NCBI GenBank assembly: GCA_028684955.1
Contig: JAQUEY010000014.1
Coordinates: 1 to 32,617 of the forward strand
Length of the DNA stretch: 32,617 nt
Direction of reading: 5' to 3'
From: Eubacteriales bacterium
GTDB taxonomy: Bacteria > Bacillota > Clostridia > Saccharofermentanales > UBA5734
The notes under the pieces were generated by a model. The model saw only the letters and a list, made by a program, of their open reading frames with translations, did not search any database and was not told the DNA's origin. Shown here piece by piece: positions 1 to 7,908 of this stretch (the first letter of the stretch is position 1; the number at the start of each line of letters is the position of its first letter). A program made the position numbers and the translations under genes.

Positions 1-10
1 GCCCCCCGCG

Positions 11-199
11 CTCCTCACCCCGCGCGCCGCACCCCGCTCGCGCCCCCGCGCGCCGCACCCCGCTCGCGCCCCCGTCCGCCGGCCTACCGGCCGCGGCCGG
101 TTCCGCCCGGCTCCTCACTCCGCGCGCCGCCCCCCCCCCGCTCGTGATCCCGTCCCCGGCCTGCCGGCCGCGTCCGGTCTCACCGCTCCTCACGTGGTC
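11..199. repeat. C-rich tandem repeat, about 75-base unit
   Basis: The octamer CTCCTCAC recurs at 11-18, 111-118 and 186-193 and marks the starts of successive units. The unit at 111-185 is 75 bases. The unit at 11-110 is 100 bases because it holds an extra 26-base direct duplication (18-43 repeated exactly at 44-69). Each unit carries CCGCGCGCCGC, CCGCTCG and a GGCCNNCCGGCCGCG segment with hairpin potential. A run of ten C lies at 130-139, so the minus strand is rich in G runs and could form quadruplexes. The block is far more C-biased than any gene in the window. Some frames are open for a short distance (frame 1 stops at 145-147), but the composition is repeat-like, so I treat it as non-coding. 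It is cut by the window edge. Confidence 0.75.
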
Positions 200-242
200 T
201 TTGTTACAGATCGTTTACATTTTCGCCATGATTTGTTACAGA
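200..242 (+). repeat. 11-base direct repeat upstream of the mraZ promoter
   Basis: TTTGTTACAGA occurs perfectly at 200-210 and again at 232-242, 32 bases apart, which is about three helical turns. The second copy ends two bases before the predicted -35 of mraZ. The placement suggests paired binding sites for an unknown regulator, but no regulator can be named from the sequence. Confidence 0.5.
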
Positions 243-244
243 AG

Positions 245-273
245 TTGAAAACGTCATGCTTTACGAGTAGAAT
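245..273 (+). promoter_or_regulatory. sigma-A type promoter of the mraZ (dcw) operon
   Basis: TTGAAA (245-250), a 17-base spacer and TAGAAT (268-273) match the housekeeping consensus at 5/6 positions each. Transcription should start near 280, leaving a leader of roughly 115 bases before mraZ. Confidence 0.75.
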
Positions 274-282
274 TTCAACTAA

Positions 283-329
283 GTGGTGAAAAGTAGTGTA
301 ATTTTCCATAATTGTGGATGATTGTGGTG
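283..329 (+). promoter_or_regulatory. candidate MraZ operator repeats
   Basis: GTGGTG-like hexamers occur at 283-288 (GTGGTG), 293-298 (GTAGTG), 314-319 (GTGGAT) and 324-329 (GTGGTG), spaced 10, 21 and 10 bases on one face of the helix. MraZ is known to bind short GTG- or TGG-containing direct repeats with about 10-base spacing in front of its own gene. The position just after the predicted transcription start fits autorepression. The assignment to MraZ is inference. Confidence 0.5.
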
Positions 330-396
330 CGTTTCACCCCGACCCAACTGGTCATTCTGCTGTTTGGCGGGATGCAATTCTGGATCGGAGGCTCGG

Positions 397-831
397 ATGG
401 CGCGTTTTACGCATACCATAGATGCAAAAGGCCGTGTGTTTGTGCCGGCCCGGCTGCGTGACAGCATCGGGGCATCTTTGGTTGTGACACTAAGCTTGGA
501 CGAGGGATTCTTGTCCGCCTATACGCCTGAGAATTTCCGCCAGATCCGTGAACAGATCGCCCAGCTCTCTGGGACTGATCCGGCTGTCCGGCGCTTGAAG
601 CGCCTGATCATCGGTGAAGCCATGCCCTGTGACCTGGATGGTCAGGGTCGTATTTCCGTCAGTGATGAATTGTGGGCCCAGATCGGGGTCAAACCAGGCG
701 ATGAGATTTGCTTCATCGATATGTTTGACAAGCTCGAGATCTGTGCCAAGGCTTTCTACGACCAGCAGAAAGAAGAGCAGGGGTCGCTCGCCCAGATGGA
801 CCTCACCCGTTTCGATGTCCGCGGTCTTTGA
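397..831 (+). CDS. mraZ: Transcriptional regulator MraZ
   Basis: A 144-residue protein, the usual length for MraZ, first gene of the division and cell wall cluster. MraZ is a DNA-binding protein of the AbrB-like fold that forms a ring-shaped oligomer and regulates its own operon. Both family half-motifs are visible: DAKGRVFVPARLRD near residues 10-23 and DLDGQGRISV in the second half. The ATG at 397 is chosen because GGAGG lies five bases upstream (387-391) and the protein then begins MARFTHTID, as is normal for the family. An in-frame ATG at 322 would add 25 residues unlike MraZ and lacks such a site. It overlaps rsmH by 17 bases, suggesting coupled translation. Candidate operator repeats lie in its leader. 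Confidence 0.96.
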   Translation: MARFTHTIDAKGRVFVPARLRDSIGASLVVTLSLDEGFLSAYTPENFRQIREQIAQLSGTDPAVRRLKRLIIGEAMPCDLDGQGRISVSDELWAQIGVKPGDEICFIDMFDKLEICAKAFYDQQKEEQGSLAQMDLTRFDVRGL

Positions 832-1777
832 GTTTTCCCATCTGCCGGTCCTATTCCGGCAGACTCTCGAGCAGCTGGCCATCGTTCCCGATGGCTGCTA
901 CATCGATTGCACGCTGGGCGGCGGCGGACATTCGTCGGCGATCCTGGAACGCCTCGGACCAAAAGGCCATTTGTATGGCTTTGACAAAGACACCGATGCT
1001 CTGGCTGCTGCTGGCGAGCGTCTGGCCGAGGTTCAAAGCAAAGGGACCTATCATCTGGTGCACACCGATTTTGGCAACATTGCCCAGGCTGTCAGGGATC
1101 ACGAGATTCCACTGGCCAACGGGATCCTGGCCGATCTGGGTGTATCTTCGTGGCAGCTGGACCAGGCCGAACGTGGCTTTTCCTACATGCAGGATGGTCC
1201 CCTGGACATGCGCATGAACCAGACCTATGGCCAGACCGCTGCTGACCTGGTCAATACAGCCAGTGAGGCTGAACTGACCCGGATCATCCAGGAGTATGGC
1301 GAGGAACGCTATGCCCGCCGGATCAGCCAGCAGATCATCCGCAGTCGCCAGGAACACCCGATCATGACCACGACCGAACTGGCTGCCGTCATCCGCCGGG
1401 CCATGCCGGCCCAGGCACTGCGTGAAGCCCAGCATCCGGCCAAGCGAACCTTCCAGGCGATCCGGATTGCGGTCAATGGCGAACTGACAGCCCTGGAGGA
1501 CTTGCTCCAGGCCATTCCTGCAGTCCTCGCCCCCGGTGGCCGGGCGGCGATCATCACCTTCCATTCCCTGGAAGACCGGCTGGTCAAGGATGCCTTCCGG
1601 ACTTGGGAATCGCCCTGCACCTGTCCGCGTGAATTTCCGGTTTGCATCTGTGGCAAAAAGTCTCTGGGCCATGTGATCACCCGCAAACCGCTGGTCGCAG
1701 ACGCGGTCGAGATGAAAGAAAATCCTCGTGCACGCAGCGCCAAGCTCCGTGTGTTTGAAAAAATGCCTGTCCAATAA
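815..1777 (+). CDS. rsmH: 16S rRNA m4C1402 methyltransferase RsmH (MraW)
   Basis: A 320-residue S-adenosylmethionine-dependent methyltransferase that modifies N4 of C1402 in 16S rRNA near the ribosomal P site. The SAM-binding motif DCTLGGGGHS is at about residues 31-40. The family stretch LADLGVSSWQLDQAERGFS follows, then AKRTFQAIRIAVNGEL and ITFHSLEDR in the C-terminal half. The Cys-rich CTCPREFPVCICGKK segment is typical of Firmicutes members. The ATG at 815 lies inside mraZ (17-base overlap) and gives MSAVFEFSHLPVLF, matching the usual N terminus. The frame is open further upstream, but those residues are unlike the family. No strong ribosome site is seen, consistent with coupling to mraZ. 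Confidence 0.96.
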   Translation: MSAVFEFSHLPVLFRQTLEQLAIVPDGCYIDCTLGGGGHSSAILERLGPKGHLYGFDKDTDALAAAGERLAEVQSKGTYHLVHTDFGNIAQAVRDHEIPLANGILADLGVSSWQLDQAERGFSYMQDGPLDMRMNQTYGQTAADLVNTASEAELTRIIQEYGEERYARRISQQIIRSRQEHPIMTTTELAAVIRRAMPAQALREAQHPAKRTFQAIRIAVNGELTALEDLLQAIPAVLAPGGRAAIITFHSLEDRLVKDAFRTWESPCTCPREFPVCICGKKSLGHVITRKPLVADAVEMKENPRARSAKLRVFEKMPVQ

Positions 1778-1813
1778 ACCATCACCACACTTGGAATGAG
1801 GAGGATCGAGCGC

Positions 1814-2389
1814 ATGCGTACATCAGGCAATCTGGCATATGACACAGATCTCACCAGCCGTGAAAATGCGCTGGACTGGGCATCACCCGCACCGAGCATG
1901 GCCCGCAGGATCCTTCTGGAAGAAGCCTTGACCAGCCGGCCGCATTTGCAGGAGAAAGCCCGCCAGGTCCGCCGTGAATTGGCAGTGCGCCGGATGAAAA
2001 GCCTTCTGGCACTGATCAGCATGGTCATCCTGATGGCCCTGATTTTTGGTGGCATCTTGTATCGACAGGCTCGCATCCTTGAAATGAATTTTGCCAATCT
2101 CAAACTGGAGCGCCAGATTGAGAAAACAGAACAGTCTTCCGGCCAGATCAGTGAATCCCTGGCCCGCCAGACAGACCTCGAGCGGATCCGCCGCCTGGCG
2201 ATTGACCGCCTCGGACTTCAGGTCCCAGCCCGCATGCAAGTTGTCACCGTCGACATCCCCGACTCCGACCGCGTGGTCTATGCCCGCACAGGTCATTCCA
2301 GCACAACCGAGGAAGCCCAGCTGGCAGCCGTTTTCAACGAGATCGAAGGTTTCTTCAAGACGCTTGAATTGCCAGGCCAGGATTCATGA
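1814..2389 (+). CDS. ftsL: Cell division protein FtsL-like (bitopic, coiled coil)
   Basis: A 191-residue protein with a long basic cytoplasmic N terminus (about 1-60), one membrane segment at about 63-82 and an extracytoplasmic coiled coil (about 84-122). The segment LERIRRLAIDRLGLQVP follows, the pattern at the end of the FtsL/DivIC family coiled coil. FtsL binds DivIB and DivIC and activates the FtsW-PBP pair at the septum. Sequence identity in this family is always low, so the call rests on topology, this motif and position between rsmH and a class B PBP. ATG 1814 is preferred over the in-frame ATG 1796 because GAGGAGGA (1798-1805) sits eight bases before it. The stop overlaps the next start as ATGA. 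Confidence 0.85.
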   Translation: MRTSGNLAYDTDLTSRENALDWASPAPSMARRILLEEALTSRPHLQEKARQVRRELAVRRMKSLLALISMVILMALIFGGILYRQARILEMNFANLKLERQIEKTEQSSGQISESLARQTDLERIRRLAIDRLGLQVPARMQVVTVDIPDSDRVVYARTGHSSTTEEAQLAAVFNEIEGFFKTLELPGQDS

Positions 2390-4788
2390 ACAAGGCCCGC
2401 CCCAAAACCAAGGATCGCTCCCGCTTTCGCAAACCCAGCCGTTTCGGGCTGGTTTTGTTCAGTCTGCTCTTGCTTGGCTTTGCCAGCTACCTGGTCTACC
2501 AGCTCTACCAGATCCAGATTGTCCACTATGCTGTCAATGCAGAAAAAGCTGCCGGGCAGCATTACAAGAAAGTTGCCGAAATGCCCGAACGCGGCATGAT
2601 TTATGACCGCAACGGCATCGAACTGGCTGGCATGACCTATGTCTACCAGATCGGCATCACCCCCAAGGATGTCCGTTCAATCAGTGAAAATCTGTCGCGT
2701 GATGCGATCGGTGCAGAAATCGCCAGGATCCTCGAACTGCCGGAAACTCAGGTGGTGGCAGCTTTTGAGAAGAAGGACAGCGCGTATGTCCAGTTGAAAA
2801 AGGACGTGGCCCGCGAACCAGCTGAAGCCCTGATGGCCTATCTGGGTGAACACGACATCGGCGGTTTTGCCATTGATTCGGAGCCGCGCCGCTATTACAC
2901 GAATGGGGACCTGGCCAGCCAGGTGATTGGATATACCCGTTACGATCTTGGCAACCTGGTTGGCCAGCTTGGCCTGGAGATGCACTACAACGACATCCTG
3001 ACCGGATCTCCGGGCTACACCTACGTTGAGACTGACAATTACATGAACAAAGGCGAATTACCCTTTTCAGTCCCGACCAGTTTGCGCGCCAAGGATGGAC
3101 TCAACCTGAATCTGAGCTTGGATATCAATATCCAGCGCATTGTCCAGGAAATCCTGGCTGAAGCCATCCTGAGCAATGACATCACCAATGGTGGATCAGC
3201 CATCGTGATGGATCCCTATACCGGCGGAGTCCTGGCCATGGCGTCCTATCCCTATTTCTCGAGTGCAGATCCGACTGCCCGTCCAGTGACACGAGAGGAA
3301 TCGACCTGGGATGGCTCAAGCCAGGAAAACATCAACTATCTCTCCAGTACGGTCTGGCGCAACCGGGCAATCTCGGATGCCTACGAGCCGGGTTCGACCT
3401 TCAAAACGCTTACCACAGCCATGGCTTTTGACGAAAATGTGACCCGTGAAACAGATATCTACAACGACAGCCCGATGTATGTCCTAGGCCAGGAGATCCA
3501 CTGCTACACCATTGTCGGCCACGGCATGGAAACGCTGCAGGAGGGCTTCTGGCATTCCTGCAACCCGGTCTTTGCCCAGATGGCCCAGAAACTGGGTGTC
3601 ACGCGGTTTTACCAGTACATCCGGGCGTTTGGTTTCCGTGATGTGACCGGGATTGATTTGCCCGCAGAGGCAACTGGACTGATCCACACCGACCCGACCG
3701 AACTGGACATGGCGACGCTGTCTTATGGGGAGTCTGCGACCGTGACACCCCTCCAGCTGGTCAACGCCTACACTGCCATCGCCAACGGCGGTAACCTGCT
3801 TCGGCCACGCCTGGTGTCATCGATCACCGACAGCACGGGTGCCGTGGTCCGCGAATTCGCGCCGGAGACCATCCGCAAGGTGATCTCGGAACAGACCTCC
3901 ACCCGGCTCAGAGAACTGCTTAAAGGGGTTGTCCTGCATGGAACTGGTTCAAAAGCCTATGTCGAAGGCTACCTCGTCGGCGGCAAAACGAGCACTTCGA
4001 CGGATGAACAAGGCAAACACACCTTGTCTTTCGTCGGCATTGCACCCATCGACAGTCCCCAGATTGTCACGCTGATCGTCCTGGACAAACCAGCCGATGA
4101 CAAACTGACATCGACCGTAGCAGCCAAAGCCCTGGGTGAAATCGTCTCCCAGACCCTGGAGTATCTGGGTGAAGCCAGAAACTACAGTGAACAAGATGTT
4201 TCACGCCTGACCAAATTGCGTGATGTCCCAGATCTGACAGGCATGACGCTGGCGCAGGCCCGCAAAGAGCTCAGCACCGTTGGACTCAATCTGGAGGCGG
4301 CTGATTCCGGCATGGGCGAACAATCGCAGATTCGTTCCCAGTCTCCAGCACCGAAAAGCCAGCTCCATTCGCGTGGCATAGTGGTCGTTTATCCCGATGC
4401 CGGCCCACATGAGGACTGGGTGGTCGTCCCTGATTTTTCAAAGAAGACGGTCAGTGAAGCCATCAGCGCAGCAGCTGGTAACGGGCTCAACATCCGGATT
4501 GAGGGAGATGGACTCGGACTGGCTGTCCGCCAGGATCCAGCCCCGACTCACGGGGAGAAATCTGATTCTACCAGCGCGAAGCCAGATCCTGCAGCAAGTG
4601 ATACGGATTCCAGTGAGGCTGCCAGTGATCCAGAGTCAGAGACCAGCAATAGCTCACAAGACACCCTGTTGACCAATGATGAAGGCCAGCTTTTGCGCGG
4701 CAGTGTGGTCCGGATCTGGTTTGAGGCTGCCGAAGAAATTGCTGTTGACCCTTCCGCTACGGTTGAAACTGAAGCAGCAAACCCCTAA
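2386..4788 (+). CDS. Class B penicillin-binding protein with PASTA domains (FtsI/SpoVD type)
   Basis: An 800-residue septal transpeptidase that cross-links peptidoglycan together with FtsW. It has a basic cytoplasmic start, a membrane anchor at about 20-42, a PBP dimerisation region, a transpeptidase domain (about 240-590) and two C-terminal PASTA-like domains (about 605-670 and 678-780). Catalytic motifs are STFK with Ser337 and Lys340, S391-C392-N393, and K534-T535-S536 where KTG would be expected. The second PASTA domain is split after QDPAPTHGE by about 41 Ser/Asp/Glu/Pro-rich residues (725-765) before LLRGSVVRIWFE resumes the fold. The start overlaps the ftsL stop by four bases. Whether it is a vegetative PBP2B/FtsI or a SpoVD-like paralogue cannot be settled here; as the only PBP in the cluster, the division role is more likely. 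Confidence 0.93.
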   Translation: MNKARPKTKDRSRFRKPSRFGLVLFSLLLLGFASYLVYQLYQIQIVHYAVNAEKAAGQHYKKVAEMPERGMIYDRNGIELAGMTYVYQIGITPKDVRSISENLSRDAIGAEIARILELPETQVVAAFEKKDSAYVQLKKDVAREPAEALMAYLGEHDIGGFAIDSEPRRYYTNGDLASQVIGYTRYDLGNLVGQLGLEMHYNDILTGSPGYTYVETDNYMNKGELPFSVPTSLRAKDGLNLNLSLDINIQRIVQEILAEAILSNDITNGGSAIVMDPYTGGVLAMASYPYFSSADPTARPVTREESTWDGSSQENINYLSSTVWRNRAISDAYEPGSTFKTLTTAMAFDENVTRETDIYNDSPMYVLGQEIHCYTIVGHGMETLQEGFWHSCNPVFAQMAQKLGVTRFYQYIRAFGFRDVTGIDLPAEATGLIHTDPTELDMATLSYGESATVTPLQLVNAYTAIANGGNLLRPRLVSSITDSTGAVVREFAPETIRKVISEQTSTRLRELLKGVVLHGTGSKAYVEGYLVGGKTSTSTDEQGKHTLSFVGIAPIDSPQIVTLIVLDKPADDKLTSTVAAKALGEIVSQTLEYLGEARNYSEQDVSRLTKLRDVPDLTGMTLAQARKELSTVGLNLEAADSGMGEQSQIRSQSPAPKSQLHSRGIVVVYPDAGPHEDWVVVPDFSKKTVSEAISAAAGNGLNIRIEGDGLGLAVRQDPAPTHGEKSDSTSAKPDPAASDTDSSEAASDPESETSNSSQDTLLTNDEGQLLRGSVVRIWFEAAEEIAVDPSATVETEAANP

Positions 4789-4856
4789 AATGGGTTACCA
4801 CACTGGCTACGGTTCGTCATCTGCCTGACCAGCCAGTTTTGAAGGAGTGTGACGCC

Positions 4857-6353
4857 ATGAATCTGCAAATGCTTGTCCAGGGCCTGCCCGTGCTCAAACA
4901 GGGTGGCGACTTGTCGATCGATATCAGCCAGATTGCCTATGATTCCCGCAAAGCGATCCGCGGATCGCTTTTTGTCTGCATCACCGGTTTTGTCACCGAT
5001 GGTCACCAGTACATCAGCCAGGCGATCAGCCAAGGGGTGTCAGCCCTGCTGGTGGAACGGCCAACGCCTGAATTGCTGGCTCCGGATTGCCCGGTCACCT
5101 GGATCCAGGTGGCAAACACGCGTCTGGGACTGGCTCATGTGTCGGACCGCTTTTTCGAGCATCCCTCCGGCAAGATGGAAATGGTAGGCATCACTGGTAC
5201 CAAAGGCAAGACCACGTCCACCTACATGACCCGGGCCATTCTCCAGGCTGCTGGCCGCAAAACGGGACTGATCGGCACTGTCGCCAACATCATCGGTGAC
5301 CAGGTGACCTATGCGTCACGGACCACACCAGAGTCGTATGACCTGCAAGCCCTGCTTGATGACATGGTCCTGGCCGGTCTTGACAGCTGCGTCATGGAAG
5401 TCTCCTCACAAGGCCTGATGCTGGACCGGGTGTACGGCTGTGACTACAAGGTTGGTGTTTTCACCAATCTCTACCATGACCACATCGGCCCGCATGAACA
5501 TGCCGACATGGAAGAGTATCTTGAGGCCAAGCTGATCCTGATGCGCCGCTGCCGGCAGGCGATCATCAATCGAGACCTGGATATTTTCCCAAAGGTGCGG
5601 GCGGCAGCGGATGAAGCGCACGTGCCGGTCCTGACCTATGGCCTGGCGCCAAAAGCTGATGTCCGGGCAGAAAATCTCCAGAAAACCATGGAAAATGGCC
5701 GTTCTGGAACTCGGTTTGACCTGGTTTCACCCTGGTTTTCCGGTTCGGTCTTTGTCGGCATGCCTGGCCGTTTCAACATCTACAACGCCTTGGCGGCGAT
5801 TGCGAGTGCCGCCTGCTGCGGAGCCGGACTGGCTTCTGTCCAGCAGGGCCTGTCTTCCATCGCCGTCCCGGGCCGAGTCCAGCCTGTGCCGACCGGGCGC
5901 GATTTCCAGCTGGTGGTCGATTATGCCCACAACGCAGCCAGCCTCGAGAGTTTGCTTTTGACCTTGCGAGAATATGTTTCCGGCCGGATGATCGTCTTGT
6001 TTGGCAATGGCGGTGACCGGGCACGCAGCCGGCGCTTTGAAATGGGCGAAGTGGCCGGAAGACTGTCTGACCTGACCATCATCACATCGGACAACCCGCG
6101 CACGGAAGATCCGCTGGCGATCATTGCCGACATCGTGACCGGAATCGCACCAACGGGTGGACGCTATGAAATCGTGCCGGATCGTCGTGAGGCGATCGAC
6201 CGGGCCATTGAGGTGGCGCGTCCCGGCGACCTGGTCATCCTGGCAGGCAAGGGCCACGAAAACTACCAGATTTTCAAAGACCGCACCATCCATTTTGACG
6301 ACGCAGAAACGGCATCCGAACTGCTGGCCGCCCGGTTTGGAATGGGAGACTGA
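4857..6353 (+). CDS. murE: UDP-MurNAc-L-Ala-D-Glu:meso-DAP ligase MurE
   Basis: A 498-residue cytoplasmic Mur ligase that adds the third amino acid of the peptidoglycan stem peptide using ATP. The P-loop TGTKGKTT is at residues 113-120. The central domain carries the family segments MEVSSQGLMLDR and VFTNLYHDHIG. The C-terminal DNPR motif (D412-R415, in SDNPRTEDP) is the established signature of meso-diaminopimelate-adding MurE rather than the lysine-adding form. ATG 4857 has GAAGGAG nine bases upstream; a TTG at 4839 in the same frame would overlap that site and is less likely. It follows the PBP after a 68-base gap with no visible terminator, so it is probably co-transcribed. Confidence 0.96.
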   Translation: MNLQMLVQGLPVLKQGGDLSIDISQIAYDSRKAIRGSLFVCITGFVTDGHQYISQAISQGVSALLVERPTPELLAPDCPVTWIQVANTRLGLAHVSDRFFEHPSGKMEMVGITGTKGKTTSTYMTRAILQAAGRKTGLIGTVANIIGDQVTYASRTTPESYDLQALLDDMVLAGLDSCVMEVSSQGLMLDRVYGCDYKVGVFTNLYHDHIGPHEHADMEEYLEAKLILMRRCRQAIINRDLDIFPKVRAAADEAHVPVLTYGLAPKADVRAENLQKTMENGRSGTRFDLVSPWFSGSVFVGMPGRFNIYNALAAIASAACCGAGLASVQQGLSSIAVPGRVQPVPTGRDFQLVVDYAHNAASLESLLLTLREYVSGRMIVLFGNGGDRARSRRFEMGEVAGRLSDLTIITSDNPRTEDPLAIIADIVTGIAPTGGRYEIVPDRREAIDRAIEVARPGDLVILAGKGHENYQIFKDRTIHFDDAETASELLAARFGMGD

Positions 6354-6357
6354 TGCC

Positions 6358-7908
6358 ATGGCCCGTCTGACACTAAACCAAGTCCTTGCCTACACAGGTG
6401 GCCACCTGTATGACTCCGGCAGCAGCTTGGCAGAACAGCCCTCTTTGTCCCATCCGGATATCGTATTCGAGGATGTCTCGACAGATACCCGGACAGTTGC
6501 CCGGGGGGACCTTTTCCTGGCTCTGCGCGGAACAAATTTTGACGGCCATTCGTTTCTGGCCCAAGCGATCGCCAGTGGAGCTACGGGGTTGGTCATTGAC
6601 GAAACAGCCGCCCAGTCCAGTCTGGGACCGGGGCTGGATCTGGCCGCAGCGATCGTGGTGGTCCCCGACACCATGAAGGCATTGCAGGACCTCTCATCTG
6701 GTTACCGCCAGACTCTGACAGCGCCTGTTATCGCGATCACGGGCAGTGTGGGCAAAACCTCAACACGGGGCATGGTGGCTGCGTGCCTGAAGCCGATGCT
6801 CCAAGTCTGCCAGACCAAAGCCAACAACAACAACGAAATCGGCTTGCCTAAAACGTTGCTGGCGGCAAGCCCGAAGGACCAGGCGATCGTCTTGGAAATG
6901 GGCATGCGCGGGCGTGGTGAGATCGAGCTGCTCAGCCAGATTGCCCGGCCGGACATTGCCCTGATCACAAACATTGGTGTGGCCCACATCGAGCGCCTGG
7001 GCAGCCAGGATGAGATTTTCCGGGCCAAAGCCGAAATCATCGCGGGTCTGGCTCCCGGGGCCCAGGTGATCTTGAACGGTGATGATTCGTATCTTTTCAA
7101 GTTTGCGCGGGAGATTGCTCCCTCGTACGCCGTCAGCCTGGTGTTCACGCAAAAGCCAGAATCGTTTGCCGGCCTTGAGGGTCTGACAGCGTTCTGGGCT
7201 GACCAGCTGAAACTGACGGGTCAACAGTCCACCTATGTCCTCGGGACCTGGCCTGAACGACCAGACCATCCCGTCCAGTCCTTGCTGCCCGTTACCTTGC
7301 CGGTTCCGGGCCGGCACATGGTCAGCAACAGCTTGTTTGGCCTGGCTGTTGTCGATTGTCTGGGCCTGGACCTTGTGACTGCTGCTGCAGGTGCCGCTCA
7401 ATTTGAAAACACTGGTAACCGGCAGCGACTCCTGACGGCTGGCCCGATCCTGGTCATGGATGATTCATACAATGCCAGCCCGGAATCAATGCTGGCCGCA
7501 CTTTCCACCCTCCAGGCCATCTCCGAAGGGCGACGACTGGTAGCTGCTCTGGGTGGCATGCTGGAGTTGGGGGAATATGCAGCCAAAGCCCATTTTGATG
7601 TGGGCCAGGCAGCTGCCCGCCACGGTTTTTCCTGCGTCCTGACACTGGGGCCCCAGGCTGATGAGCTTCTGGCAGGATTTGAATCGGTGCCGACGCCAGG
7701 AACTTGCACCCGTTTTACAGACCAGCCCGACTTGATTCAGCATCTGCTAGGAGCTTTGCAGCCGGATGATCTCCTGCTGGTCAAAGGATCACGCGGATTT
7801 GCCATGGAACAGGTGACTCAGGCGGTGCTCGATTTCTGGTCATCCGCGACAGCGGGGACAGGATACAACCCGCATACAGACAACATCCAGGGAGGTTCCA
7901 AGGCATGA
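6358..7908 (+). CDS. murF: UDP-MurNAc-tripeptide:D-Ala-D-Ala ligase MurF
   Basis: A 516-residue cytoplasmic Mur ligase that attaches the D-Ala-D-Ala dipeptide to complete the UDP-MurNAc-pentapeptide. The P-loop GSVGKTS is at residues 129-135, followed by the MurF-typical TKANNNNEIGLP and the LEMGMRGRGEI stretch. VMDDSYNASPESM marks the start of the C-terminal domain and LLVKGSRGFAMEQV its end. It is longer than many MurF proteins (about 450-460 residues); the extra length is spread over the region around residues 255-315 and the last 20 residues. The ATG at 6358 has GGGAG nine bases upstream. It starts four bases after the murE stop and overlaps mraY as ATGA. Confidence 0.95.
   Translation: MARLTLNQVLAYTGGHLYDSGSSLAEQPSLSHPDIVFEDVSTDTRTVARGDLFLALRGTNFDGHSFLAQAIASGATGLVIDETAAQSSLGPGLDLAAAIVVVPDTMKALQDLSSGYRQTLTAPVIAITGSVGKTSTRGMVAACLKPMLQVCQTKANNNNEIGLPKTLLAASPKDQAIVLEMGMRGRGEIELLSQIARPDIALITNIGVAHIERLGSQDEIFRAKAEIIAGLAPGAQVILNGDDSYLFKFAREIAPSYAVSLVFTQKPESFAGLEGLTAFWADQLKLTGQQSTYVLGTWPERPDHPVQSLLPVTLPVPGRHMVSNSLFGLAVVDCLGLDLVTAAAGAAQFENTGNRQRLLTAGPILVMDDSYNASPESMLAALSTLQAISEGRRLVAALGGMLELGEYAAKAHFDVGQAAARHGFSCVLTLGPQADELLAGFESVPTPGTCTRFTDQPDLIQHLLGALQPDDLLLVKGSRGFAMEQVTQAVLDFWSSATAGTGYNPHTDNIQGGSKA

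Noticed and set aside
1-147. 3' end of an upstream Pro/Arg-rich gene
   Set aside because: The frame is open, but the composition follows the tandem repeat and other frames look similar; there is no independent sign of coding.
1-199. CRISPR array
   Set aside because: Units are contiguous, C-rich and lack unique spacers of regular length between identical repeats.
851-1774. Long open frame antisense to rsmH (307 codons)
   Set aside because: It mirrors a clear, motif-complete gene on the other strand, has no ribosome site or family resemblance, and such shadows are frequent in this GC-rich sequence.
4839-4856. TTG at 4839 as the murE start
   Set aside because: It lies on the ribosome site itself; ATG 4857 with GAAGGAG nine bases upstream fits better.
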